Shown in pieces: positions 8,329-16,403 of a DNA stretch of 64,000 nt. A model generated the notes under the pieces. That model saw nothing but the letters and a program-made list of their open reading frames with translations. It was not told the DNA's origin and ran no database searches. The DNA comes from Ketobacter sp964016105 (GTDB lineage Bacteria > Pseudomonadota > Gammaproteobacteria > Pseudomonadales > Ketobacteraceae). Both the position numbers and the translations under genes were made by a program. Location: positions 1 through 64,000 of the forward strand of contig CAXHEX010000002.1 in NCBI GenBank assembly GCA_964016105.1, in the 5' to 3' direction. Positions within the stretch are counted from its first letter, which is position 1. Each line of letters opens with the position of its first letter.

Positions 8329-9179
8329 TTATTCGTCCGACATTTGAGAAAGTATGGCCGATAACTTTTCAGCCAAAAATTCGTTGGCCGCTTCACCCAT
8401 CGCTTTTCCTAGCTCGACATTGACAGCTTTTTCAGCGAGTGGTCTTAGCTCCCAAATAAGCTCAGTTAGATCGGGTAGATCTTCCCTTGGAGGCAGATTG
8501 TTTTCTCCATAGGGTTCAAGCGCGTGAGTCGCTACCAATTTTATAAAATCATTTGCCACTAGCTGAACATTTGCTTGCGTTCTTTCTAAGATATTAAGTA
8601 ATTGCTCCAAAGGTAAACCATTATTGGTGAGCATCACAGCTACCTCCAACAGCTTTAAGCTACTAACTCTGACACCGGCACCCTCTAGCGTAAAAACACC
8701 CAATGACTGCGCTTTAAAGAATGCTCGGGAAGCGCGTATATCTGGAAACATATCATGCAGCTGTTTAAAGGAGATAAATTGCGGAGCTTCTTCGCTCCAA
8801 GGGCTGGTAAGTGCTTTTTCAACACCAAGAAATTCGTCGAGACCCACGCCATTCTTCAGAGCCTCTAAAAGTTCTCTAATGGCACTAACGGAAAAGCCGC
8901 GATCCATCAATCGACCAATCAATTTAATCCTGGAAAGATGCCTATCTGAATAGAAGCCTCGCCTTCCCTGTAGTCTCGGTGGATCGAGGAGCCCTTTATC
9001 CTGATAATTTCGATCGTGCGAACCGTTGATTTCGAAGCCATAGCGAGCTGATCAATCGTGTATTCACTAGCATCATCTGGTCCGAAGCTAACGACAGAGG
9101 ACAATTGATTTTTCGCTCTAATGACAGGCCGGATCATTTTCTGAAGTTGGGACATGGTTGTCCTAGTCGTTTTAGACAT
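8329..9179 (-). pseudogene. MerR-type regulator copy 2, single-base frameshift
   Basis: Paralogue of the MerR-type gene at 4489-5358. The first frame (from the ATG at 9179, GGGAG upstream) encodes the N-terminal extension and the start of the helix-turn-helix up to 'STVRTI'. Near 9011 one C:G pair is missing (ATC-GAA where ATC-CGA is expected), after which the frame changes. Restoring one base gives RNYQDKGLLDPPRLQGRRGFYS and then the intact remainder, ending at 8329. The C-terminal 197 residues are otherwise well conserved with copy 1. Either the gene is newly inactivated or the base was lost in sequencing; the absence of other damage makes both possible. Confidence 0.85.
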
Positions 9180-9256
9180 AACTTCTCCCGATCTAATCGC
9201 ATAAATGAGAATTTAAAAGAATATGCAAATTGTTACTTGCCATTCTTTCAATATTG

Positions 9257-9295
9257 ATGGTACATTTTTTAATGTTACATCGCTAGATGTTTCAT
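9257..9295. promoter_or_regulatory. three ATGTNACAT boxes at exact 15-bp steps
   Basis: ATGGTACAT (9257), ATGTTACAT (9272) and ATGTTTCAT (9287) start exactly 15 bp apart, upstream of PF10118 copy C and the six-gene plus-strand cluster, and divergent to MerR copy 2. This is the longest run of this box in the window. Confidence 0.6.
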
Positions 9296-9352
9296 TGCAA
9301 AGCGATTTAAGTGAAATAGCCTTTCAGCATCTAAATAAGTTAGGAGCACAGT

Positions 9353-10216
9353 ATGAATAATCTAAAATTACAAAACTTTGTAGCACCTATTCGACGCAAT
9401 CTTCAATTTCCACTCGGTAAGGAGAATTCAGATCGCTGGAATCCAGCCGGTGTAGCGTTTACCCAATTTATGAACACGCTGTCTATTTTCTTCCCTGCGG
9501 GCGAAAGGTTTTTCATCGATAGTATTCGTAACTATCGAGAAGGTATCTCAGACGAACAACTTAAAAAAGATGTGCATCAGTTTATCGGCCAGGAAGCGAT
9601 GCACACTCGAGAGCATCTAGTATATAACCAGGCTTTAGCGGACGCAGGGTTCCCAGTTAATCAGCATATGGTACGAGTAGAAAAGCTCTTAAAGTTTGTC
9701 CAAAAAGTCACTCCTAATCATGTTCAGCTAGCGGCCACGATGGCGTTAGAGCATTTAACCGCAAGCTTAGGTGAAGTGCTTCTAAAAAATCCAGAACTTT
9801 TGGAAGGTTCAGATTTAAATTACAAAAACATTTGGAATTGGCATGCGATGGAGGAGATTGAACACAAAGGTGTGGCCTTTGATGTTTGGAAAGCGGCAGT
9901 TCCCCAAACCCCTTATAGCTACTTGGTAAGAGTAGGTATTCATGTGATCGCCCATATGGTTTTTTGGAGCTTGGTGATCCCATTTCATTTTAGCATGGTT
10001 AAAAAATCCGGCCATCTGTCTGATCTTAAAGGCTGGAGTAGATGTTTGAATAATCTTTGGGGGAAACCTGGAGCATTAAGGAAAATATCGATTGAAATGC
10101 TGGATTACTTCCGACCAGGTTTTCACCCTTGGCAGAATGATAATCGCCATCTATTGAAAGATATTGACGCATTAGAAAAATCGGTTCACGCCATCTATGA
10201 AAAAGCAGCTGCTTAG
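9353..10216 (+). CDS. PF10118 family protein, copy C
   Basis: 287 aa, start ATG at 9353 with TAGGAG 7 bases upstream. Putative di-iron ligands are E51 (PAGERFF), E81xxH84 and H88 (QEAMHTREH), the Glu of LEHLTA and ExxH in WHAMEEIEHKGVAFD. A hydrophobic stretch IHVIAHMVFWSLVIPFHF lies at about 200-217, and YFRPGFHPW near the end matches copy B. It opens a plus-strand run of six closely spaced genes to 15710 (alpha/beta hydrolase, SDR, M24-like, EphD-like, copy D), which probably form one operon under the three-box promoter. Its place at the head of that operon suggests it acts on the same substrate as the downstream hydrolases and dehydrogenases. The reaction is unknown. Confidence 0.8.
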   Translation: MNNLKLQNFVAPIRRNLQFPLGKENSDRWNPAGVAFTQFMNTLSIFFPAGERFFIDSIRNYREGISDEQLKKDVHQFIGQEAMHTREHLVYNQALADAGFPVNQHMVRVEKLLKFVQKVTPNHVQLAATMALEHLTASLGEVLLKNPELLEGSDLNYKNIWNWHAMEEIEHKGVAFDVWKAAVPQTPYSYLVRVGIHVIAHMVFWSLVIPFHFSMVKKSGHLSDLKGWSRCLNNLWGKPGALRKISIEMLDYFRPGFHPWQNDNRHLLKDIDALEKSVHAIYEKAAA

Positions 10217-10277
10217 GATCAGGTTCCTTATTTGATCTATCTCTGACAGAAATATTAGTCGATTAAAGGATAAGCGT

Positions 10278-11192
10278 ATGAGTTTGCAATCTCAGGTAGT
10301 ACAAGTCGTCTCCAAAAATGTGATAAAACGAACTGGGCTAAATCAAAAAGAAACTGTAAAACATCTGAGATTGGTGTTTAACAACACACCAAACGTTACC
10401 TTTCTTCCGCGGAATATTCGCGTTAAGCGTATTAACGAGAAAGGCTTTCGAGGTGAATTAGTATCGGTTAAATCACCTGATTTCTATGTGCTTTATTTCC
10501 ACGGAGGTGCTTTCGTGGGAGGGCTAACAAGAACATACCATAATTTTTCTTCACGCTTAGCGAATCAGCTAAATGCAAATGTTTATCTGGCCACCTACCC
10601 ATTCGCGCCAGAGAAACCCTTTCCAGCAGCACCTGAACGATGCTTTGATGCGTACCAATATCTGCTCGATAAAGGCATTCCTTCATCTCGCATTGTACTC
10701 GCAGGTGATTCAGCTGGTGGCGGTCTTGCTTTATCAGTTTTACTCCAGTTAAAACATCACGGTTTACCAATGCCGTTGTGTACCGTGGGTATATCTCCTG
10801 CAACCAACTGCGTACCGGATCACGAAACAATTGAGTCATATTGCAACACAGACAACATGTTATCTGCTGATATTGTGAGGGAAGTGATTAACGTCTTTGT
10901 ACCTAACAAGGCTATGAGACATCATCCTTTTGCGTCCCCAATCAACGGCCACTATGAAGGTTTGCCACCGTTAATGTTAACGATTAGTAAAGACGAAGTG
11001 CTATATCCAGATGCGTTAGCTCTAAGACGCAAAGCGGAAGCCGCAGGCGTTAAAGTTAAATGGATCGAGAGATCAAACGTATTTCATGTGTGGCCCATTT
11101 TGACGCCGTTTATTCCTGAAGCAAACCGTGATCTGACTAGAATTGTGGCTTTTATAAAGTCCTGTAACAGAATGAACAATAGCGAGATTTGA
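10278..11192 (+). CDS. alpha/beta hydrolase of the HSL group, LipR-like esterase
   Basis: 304-aa carboxylester hydrolase of the hormone-sensitive-lipase type. The oxyanion motif HGGAF is at 75-79, the nucleophile Ser145 lies in GDSAGG, with likely acid D239 (ISKDEVLYPDA) and His270 (FHVWP). AAGGA lies 8 bases before the ATG, 61 bp after PF10118 copy C. The stop is only 3 bp before the next gene (SDR), so the two are co-transcribed. Mycobacterial LipR sits next to MymA and SadH in the same way. An ester formed by the Baeyer-Villiger enzyme encoded nearby would be a logical substrate; that link is inference. Confidence 0.87.
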   Translation: MSLQSQVVQVVSKNVIKRTGLNQKETVKHLRLVFNNTPNVTFLPRNIRVKRINEKGFRGELVSVKSPDFYVLYFHGGAFVGGLTRTYHNFSSRLANQLNANVYLATYPFAPEKPFPAAPERCFDAYQYLLDKGIPSSRIVLAGDSAGGGLALSVLLQLKHHGLPMPLCTVGISPATNCVPDHETIESYCNTDNMLSADIVREVINVFVPNKAMRHHPFASPINGHYEGLPPLMLTISKDEVLYPDALALRRKAEAAGVKVKWIERSNVFHVWPILTPFIPEANRDLTRIVAFIKSCNRMNNSEI

Positions 11193-11195
11193 ACA

Positions 11196-12038
11196 ATGAA
11201 AGAATTTAAAGGTAAAGTTGCCGCGATCACGGGAGCAGGTTCGGGTATTGGACGAGCTTTAGCAATGGCGCTTGCAAAGTCGGAGTGCAATCTGGCTCTA
11301 AGTGATGTCGATCAGACAGGTTTGGAAGAAACTGTAGAACTATTAAAACATACTAGCGTTAACGTCACTAGTAACATTGTTGATGTTGCGAATCGACAGG
11401 GTATGCACGATTGGGCAGATACAGTATTTAAAGATCATGGCAAAGTGAATTACATCTTCAACAATGCTGGTGTCGCTCTGGGAGGTACGGTTGATGACAC
11501 CGACTATCAGGACTTTGAATGGATTATCGGTATCAACATGTGGGGAGTTATTCACGGGACCAAAGCGTTCTTACCGCTCATTAAAAAATCGGCTGGAACT
11601 GGTCATGTAATCAACATTTCCAGTGTTTTTGGCCTCTTTTCACAACCAACACAAAGCGGTTACAACCTTTCAAAATTTGCCGTAAGAGGTTTTACAGAGT
11701 CTTTACGCCAGGAATTAGATTTGGCCAACAACGGCGTATCCGCAACTTGCGTTCATCCAGGTGGCATTAAAACGAACATTGCGAGAAACGCGAGAATGAC
11801 GGAAAGCGTTACATCACTTTCTGGAAATACTACGCCGGAAAATCTGAAAGAACGATTTGAATCTTTATTTATGACAACACCAGAACAAGCCGCTGACACT
11901 ATTTTGAAAGCAGTGAAGGCGAATAGAAGGCGTGTGCTGGTAGGGCCTGATGCAAAGTTTTTGGATTTTATGCAACGTTCGTTACCTGCTCAATATCAGC
12001 GTATTGTGACCAGCGCGTTCCAATTTGCGGCTCGCTGA
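11196..12038 (+). CDS. short-chain dehydrogenase/reductase, SadH-like
   Basis: 280-aa classical SDR. The cofactor motif TGAGSGIG is at 12-19 with an acidic residue after beta-2 (SDVD), which favours NAD. NNAG is at 89-92, the catalytic Ser at ~142, and Y156-x-x-x-K160 (YNLSK). A C-terminal extension of about 30 residues exceeds the usual 250. The start codon lies 3 bp after the esterase stop. It probably oxidises or reduces a hydroxyl/keto group on the lipid handled by this operon. The name SadH-like rests on gene order and on length, not on a search. Confidence 0.88.
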   Translation: MKEFKGKVAAITGAGSGIGRALAMALAKSECNLALSDVDQTGLEETVELLKHTSVNVTSNIVDVANRQGMHDWADTVFKDHGKVNYIFNNAGVALGGTVDDTDYQDFEWIIGINMWGVIHGTKAFLPLIKKSAGTGHVINISSVFGLFSQPTQSGYNLSKFAVRGFTESLRQELDLANNGVSATCVHPGGIKTNIARNARMTESVTSLSGNTTPENLKERFESLFMTTPEQAADTILKAVKANRRRVLVGPDAKFLDFMQRSLPAQYQRIVTSAFQFAAR

Positions 12039-12072
12039 TAACTGAATAGTTCTTTTGAACTTAATTTCCGCT

Positions 12073-12081
12073 ACGTAACAT
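12073..12081. promoter_or_regulatory. single ACGTAACAT box inside the operon
   Basis: One-mismatch copy of the ATGTNACAT box in the 72-bp gap between the SDR and the M24-like gene. It may mark an internal promoter. No 15-bp partner matches well. Confidence 0.3.
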
Positions 12082-12110
12082 TAATGGCGCTCAAGAGAGG
12101 TTAGCAATAC

Positions 12111-13013
12111 ATGCCGTATCTACAAAAATCAGACATACCCAAACCAATTGGCTACATTCCAACAGCTGAAGAACTTGAAGGATTTAAAGCCGCACAGAAA
12201 TTGGCATATGCTGCTGCAGATGCAGTCGCTAGCGAACTCAAGCCTGGCATGACCGAAAAGCAGGCTGCCAAAATGCAGGATATTTGGCTACGAGATCATG
12301 GGGTTAATGATTGGCTTCACGCCCCGTTTGCGTGGTTCGGGGACCGCACTGCATTTCAAGGGTTTAAAGTCGCTGTTCAGTTTTTACCGACTAATAAACG
12401 ACTAGAAGAAGATATGCCGTTTATTCTTGATAATGCACCTGTATTAAATGGATACACTGCAGACATCGGATATGCAGGAGTCCTAGGGCAAAATACAATT
12501 TTAGATAAGATTCTCGACGACCTAGCTGAACATCGAGCACTAATCTTAAAGCTCATTCGGCAGGGGATCACGATGAGCGATGTCTCTAAAGCTGTTGATC
12601 GCTTAACCCTGAACCAAGGTTACGAGCCAAGACACAAAGCTTATCCTTTCGAGGTTCTTGCGCATCAAGTCACTAGAATGGAACCTAGAACGACTCCACG
12701 AAGTACAATGCCATTTAAATTCGGCATAGACTTTTTGTCAACGTTGGGCCGCGTTGCCCTGGTTGCTAAAAGCCAAGGATGGTCTCCACTATGGAGCTCC
12801 AACGAGGGATCGAACCACCGCCCTATTCCAGGATTGTGGGCAGTCGAACCCCACCTTGGTTTTCGTGGTGTTGGAGCCAAGTTTGAAGAGCTGCTTGTTA
12901 TAACCGAAGATGACGCATATTGGTTGGACGATGCCGTTCCACATGTCGAACGTTGGAAATCCAAAGGGCTTTGGATGGAGAAGGAAGATAGCCTTCTGGA
13001 GAAAGCATCATGA
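12111..13013 (+). CDS. M24-fold (aminopeptidase P / methionine aminopeptidase-like) protein
   Basis: 300-aa pita-bread-fold protein. The five residues that bind two metals in M24 peptidases can be placed: D107 and D118 (11 residues apart, as in methionine aminopeptidase), H185 (EVLAHQ), E246 (AVEPHLG) and E259 (AKFEELLVIT). It lacks the N-terminal creatinase-like domain of full aminopeptidase P. The last four bases overlap the start of the next gene (ATGA), so translation is coupled to the epoxide hydrolase-SDR fusion. A peptidase in a lipid operon is unexpected. The fold also includes non-peptidase C-N hydrolases such as creatinase, so peptide cleavage is not assured. Confidence 0.8.
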   Translation: MPYLQKSDIPKPIGYIPTAEELEGFKAAQKLAYAAADAVASELKPGMTEKQAAKMQDIWLRDHGVNDWLHAPFAWFGDRTAFQGFKVAVQFLPTNKRLEEDMPFILDNAPVLNGYTADIGYAGVLGQNTILDKILDDLAEHRALILKLIRQGITMSDVSKAVDRLTLNQGYEPRHKAYPFEVLAHQVTRMEPRTTPRSTMPFKFGIDFLSTLGRVALVAKSQGWSPLWSSNEGSNHRPIPGLWAVEPHLGFRGVGAKFEELLVITEDDAYWLDDAVPHVERWKSKGLWMEKEDSLLEKAS

Positions 13014-14758
13014 GTAGCTCCATCGTACTGAGCAAAAATATTGCATTAAGGGTTTTTACCTATGGAAACAGCAAAAAAACGCCCGTTGTACTTGTACACG
13101 GCTACCCTGATAACCATACCGTATGGAGAGCTGTAGCAAAGCTTCTAGCCAAACACTATTTTATAATCACTTATGATGTTCGCGGTGCTGGAAAGTCAGC
13201 AGCACCCGATAAGCAAGAAGATTATAAAATGCGTGCACTCTCGGAAGATCTAGAAGCCGTAGTAGACTCTCAGATTGGAGATAAAGCCTTTCATCTGGTT
13301 GGTCATGACTGGGGGTCTATTCAGAGCTGGGAATCAGTAACTGCTGAAGGTCCATTAAAGCCCCGCATACTGTCATATACGACAATTTCCGGACCTTGCC
13401 TGGACCACATGGGCTACTGGCTGAAAAAGAACGCGTTTAATTTATCTGTCGAAGATAAAACACGTGTTTTAAAACAAGCCGTCAGCTCTTGGTATATCGG
13501 CTTCTTCCATCTTCCATTGATCCCATCAGTACTATGGCAGCTAGGTTTGGATAAATTCTGGCCAAGTTACCTAAAGCATCGAGAGAATGTGATCGAAACC
13601 AAACCCAACCCATATCAAAAGAAAGATGGCCGGTATGGTGTGCAATTATATAAAGCCAATTTCCTAAACAAACTTACACAGCCTGAAGCGCGGTACACGG
13701 CTTGCCCGGTTCAACTGATAGTACCCACTCAGGACAATTACGTAAGTACTCACCTATTCGACGATCTGCATCATTGGGTTAAGGATTTATACCGTCGAGA
13801 TATCAATGCAAACCATTGGGTACCACTCAGTCATCCTGAAATTATCGCTCAATGGATATCTGAATTTGTTGATGGTGTTGAAAAAGGGAAAATGAGCAGC
13901 GCCATTGAGCAGGCAAAAGTACGACCTGAACGATGTGATCTCCCCCTTTTAGGAAAAATAGCGGTTATCACGGGCGCTGGCTCAGGAATAGGCAGATCGA
14001 CCGCTTTCGAATTAGCCGAGGCCGGTGCTGACATTGTTTGCGTTGATATTAACCCTCAATCTGCAGATAGAACAGCTGAACTCTGTCGAGCACTTGGCTC
14101 TAAGGCTTGGTCACACACAGTGGATGTTGGTTCAGCTCAGGCGATGCAGCGCCTCTCCTCCTGGACCGAGAAAGAATTGGGAGGAGTCCATATTGTTGTT
14201 AATAATGCTGGCATTGGTATGGCTGGTGGGATACTCGAAACATCGACGAAAGAGTGGGAGGCTCTCTTAAAAGTTAATCTTTGGGGAGTCATCCATGGGA
14301 GCCGCCTCTTCGCGCAACAAATGGTAAAAAACCAAACAAACGGCCATATTATTAATGTAGCAAGTGCCGCTGCGTTTGCTCCCAATCGCCAACTTACCGC
14401 CTATTCCACCAGCAAGGCTGCGGTCCACATGCTAAGCGAATGTCTACGGGCTGAACTTGCCGAAAAAGGAGTCAAAGTTACTGCCGTTTGCCCGGGCTTT
14501 GTGGCAACGGGCATCGCCAATAGTACAGTCTATGCTGGGCTTGACGAGGCAGCGCAGGAGCAAAAGCGGGCAAAAGCTGATGCCCTCTATCAGCGTCGAA
14601 ACTTTTCTCCGAATGAAGTTGCAAAATCAATCCTTAAATCACTCGATTCTAACCCAGCATTGTCGTTGGTGGGTACAGAAGCTTGGATCACCCGGTTGTT
14701 GAGTCAATTTTCTCCTCCAATAAGTCGCAAAATTGCGCAAATAGATATTACGCCTTAA
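13010..14758 (+). CDS. EphD-like fusion: epoxide hydrolase-type alpha/beta hydrolase plus SDR
   Basis: 582-aa two-domain protein. Residues 1-~290 form an alpha/beta hydrolase with HGYPDN at 30-35 and the nucleophile elbow GHDWGS at 98-103. The nucleophile is Asp100, as in epoxide hydrolases and haloalkane dehalogenases, and a His lies in the C-terminal NHW...SHPE segment. Residues ~313-582 form a complete SDR with TGAGSGIG at 321-328, NNAG, and Y465-x-x-x-K469 (YSTSK). The same architecture and length occur in mycobacterial EphD (about 590 aa). One chain could therefore hydrolyse an epoxide to a diol and oxidise a resulting alcohol. The start overlaps the M24-like stop by 4 bp. Confidence 0.87.
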   Translation: MSSSIVLSKNIALRVFTYGNSKKTPVVLVHGYPDNHTVWRAVAKLLAKHYFIITYDVRGAGKSAAPDKQEDYKMRALSEDLEAVVDSQIGDKAFHLVGHDWGSIQSWESVTAEGPLKPRILSYTTISGPCLDHMGYWLKKNAFNLSVEDKTRVLKQAVSSWYIGFFHLPLIPSVLWQLGLDKFWPSYLKHRENVIETKPNPYQKKDGRYGVQLYKANFLNKLTQPEARYTACPVQLIVPTQDNYVSTHLFDDLHHWVKDLYRRDINANHWVPLSHPEIIAQWISEFVDGVEKGKMSSAIEQAKVRPERCDLPLLGKIAVITGAGSGIGRSTAFELAEAGADIVCVDINPQSADRTAELCRALGSKAWSHTVDVGSAQAMQRLSSWTEKELGGVHIVVNNAGIGMAGGILETSTKEWEALLKVNLWGVIHGSRLFAQQMVKNQTNGHIINVASAAAFAPNRQLTAYSTSKAAVHMLSECLRAELAEKGVKVTAVCPGFVATGIANSTVYAGLDEAAQEQKRAKADALYQRRNFSPNEVAKSILKSLDSNPALSLVGTEAWITRLLSQFSPPISRKIAQIDITP

Positions 14759-14777
14759 AAGCAGACGAGATGTAGCC

Positions 14778-15710
14778 ATGTTGAAAAATTCTAACCTCCC
14801 AAACGGTCGCCATAAAATAAAGGGTCGGAAAGTTCAGTTTGATTTTACTGATACGCCGCTGTATTGGCTTAAAGACGATCCTTTTTCTACTCACTTGATC
14901 AACGGAATCCACCTATTGCTTCCTGCAGGTGAACTCTTTTTCTGTCGGGTGTACAACCAAGCTCTCCCTCTTGTTACTGATAACGATCTTCGGGAAGATG
15001 TAGAAGGCTTTATCCGCCAGGAAGCAATCCATTCAAGGCAACATACCAAAGCACAAACCTATCTTGATCGCAACGGTTTTACCTACGATGAGTATGTGTC
15101 AAGAGTAAACTGGCTGTTTGAGAAATTCTTGGGAAATGCTCCTTTTGGGATTAGCTACTTAGAAAACCGTTTTACAAAGGATTTATGGCTTGCTGCCAGA
15201 GTTGGCGTGATTGCAGCAATTGAACACTTTACTGGTGTATTAGGTCAGTGGGCAATGGATAATGAAAGCTGGGAACGAAACGGAGATGCAACTATGGTTG
15301 ATCTCTTCAAGTGGCACCTAGCGGAAGAAGTCGAACATCGAACCGTGGCTTATGACTTATTCAAGCATCTTTGCAAAACCCGACTTGGTTTTTACGCAAG
15401 CCGTCAAGCATTGATGGCGATTGTATTCCCGCTCTTCATTTACTTCATTGCAGATGGTTTTCGCGTGCTTGCCCGACAAGATGAAAATGAGCAAATGAAA
15501 AAGCTATCCAAAACGAACATTGTTCGGCTTTTGGTAGAGTTAGAGCGAGTGGGAAAAAGGACTCATAATGCACCCACTTTCAGCTTTTTGGTAAAGGCAA
15601 CGATGCGTTGGATAAATCCTTTCTTCCACCCCATTCATGAAGGTGATACACAACAAGCATTAGACTATCTAGCAAGATCTCCTGCTGCCATAGCAGCCGA
15701 AGCAGCGTAG
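14778..15710 (+). CDS. PF10118 family protein, copy D
   Basis: 310 aa, 19 bp after the EphD-like gene and last in the plus-strand operon. Putative di-iron ligands are E52 (PAGELFF), E82xxH85 with H89 (QEAIHSRQH), the Glu of IEHFTG and ExxH in WHLAEEVEHRTVAYD. It is the most divergent copy: it has an insertion before the third helix (ENRFTKDLWLAARV), a hydrophobic segment near 212-230 (MAIVFPLFIYFIADGF) and no YFRPGFHPW, only 'NPFFHPIHEGD'. The conservation of every metal-ligand candidate despite that divergence supports a real metal site. The function is not known. Confidence 0.78.
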   Translation: MLKNSNLPNGRHKIKGRKVQFDFTDTPLYWLKDDPFSTHLINGIHLLLPAGELFFCRVYNQALPLVTDNDLREDVEGFIRQEAIHSRQHTKAQTYLDRNGFTYDEYVSRVNWLFEKFLGNAPFGISYLENRFTKDLWLAARVGVIAAIEHFTGVLGQWAMDNESWERNGDATMVDLFKWHLAEEVEHRTVAYDLFKHLCKTRLGFYASRQALMAIVFPLFIYFIADGFRVLARQDENEQMKKLSKTNIVRLLVELERVGKRTHNAPTFSFLVKATMRWINPFFHPIHEGDTQQALDYLARSPAAIAAEAA

Positions 15711-15733
15711 AGTAAAACTAAGTCATATTGAGC

Positions 15734-15772
15734 AGCTATTAACCTAGCCATCTACACACTGGGTTAATAGCT
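15734..15772 (+). terminator. hairpin after the lipid operon
   Basis: Perfect 11-bp stem AGCTATTAACC (15734-15744) / GGTTAATAGCT (15762-15772), 24 bp after the stop of PF10118 copy D. There is no U run on the plus strand, so it may act as a Rho-linked or weak terminator. Confidence 0.5.
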
Positions 15773-16403
15773 AGAAAATTGATCCATAACTACCATGGTA
15801 GGTGATCAAGCAGATAGAAATAGCTTCGCTACACTCTGTTTCAAGTTGAGTCCGAACTGGATCTGCTATCGTTCGAATAACCTCTCCGTATTTTTGACGA
15901 CCAGTTTGAATAGTAGACTAATGGAGTCTTAATTAAAGTTAAATTATTCTTCATAGTATTAAGCATCCAATCGCAACGGATTTCGCCATATGCGACTCAG
16001 AGATACTGAATCCGATTGTCGCCTGATACAAACTCCATCAGGACCTAGACAGCGGTAACAAACTCCAATGATTCCTATCTGATTGTGTAGCGCACTGGTT
16101 CTCACACAATAATATTGTTTAATATCAATTATATGGAGCTTGATGTTCAGTTTAATTTGTTCGATGACAACAGATTGTATGAGCGAGTAACTCAGAAACA
16201 TCTGGCGATTCACCAATGCGGGATACACCACATAAATTCAACTACAATAGACTAAGAACAGTGAAACGATATTTCCTTAGGATGTTCATGGTTTTCATGA
16301 AGTGAAGTTAATCGATAACGGATGCAAACTCCAAGAAACGCGCCAATGATAGACCGAGCCATTTGTCCTTTTCACACTCAAGCTCTTGTGAAGTAAAAGA
16401 GCT
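15773..16403. other. 630-bp gap with no supported gene
   Basis: AT-rich sequence with stop codons in all frames except a 90-codon minus-strand frame (15959-16231) that has no recognisable domain or good ribosome site. It probably holds the promoter of the signalling pair that starts at 16404; no clear sigma-70 box was picked out. Confidence 0.4.

Noticed and set aside
15959..16231. 90-codon minus-strand frame in the 630-bp gap
   Set aside because: No recognised domain, no good ribosome site, and skewed composition typical of chance frames.
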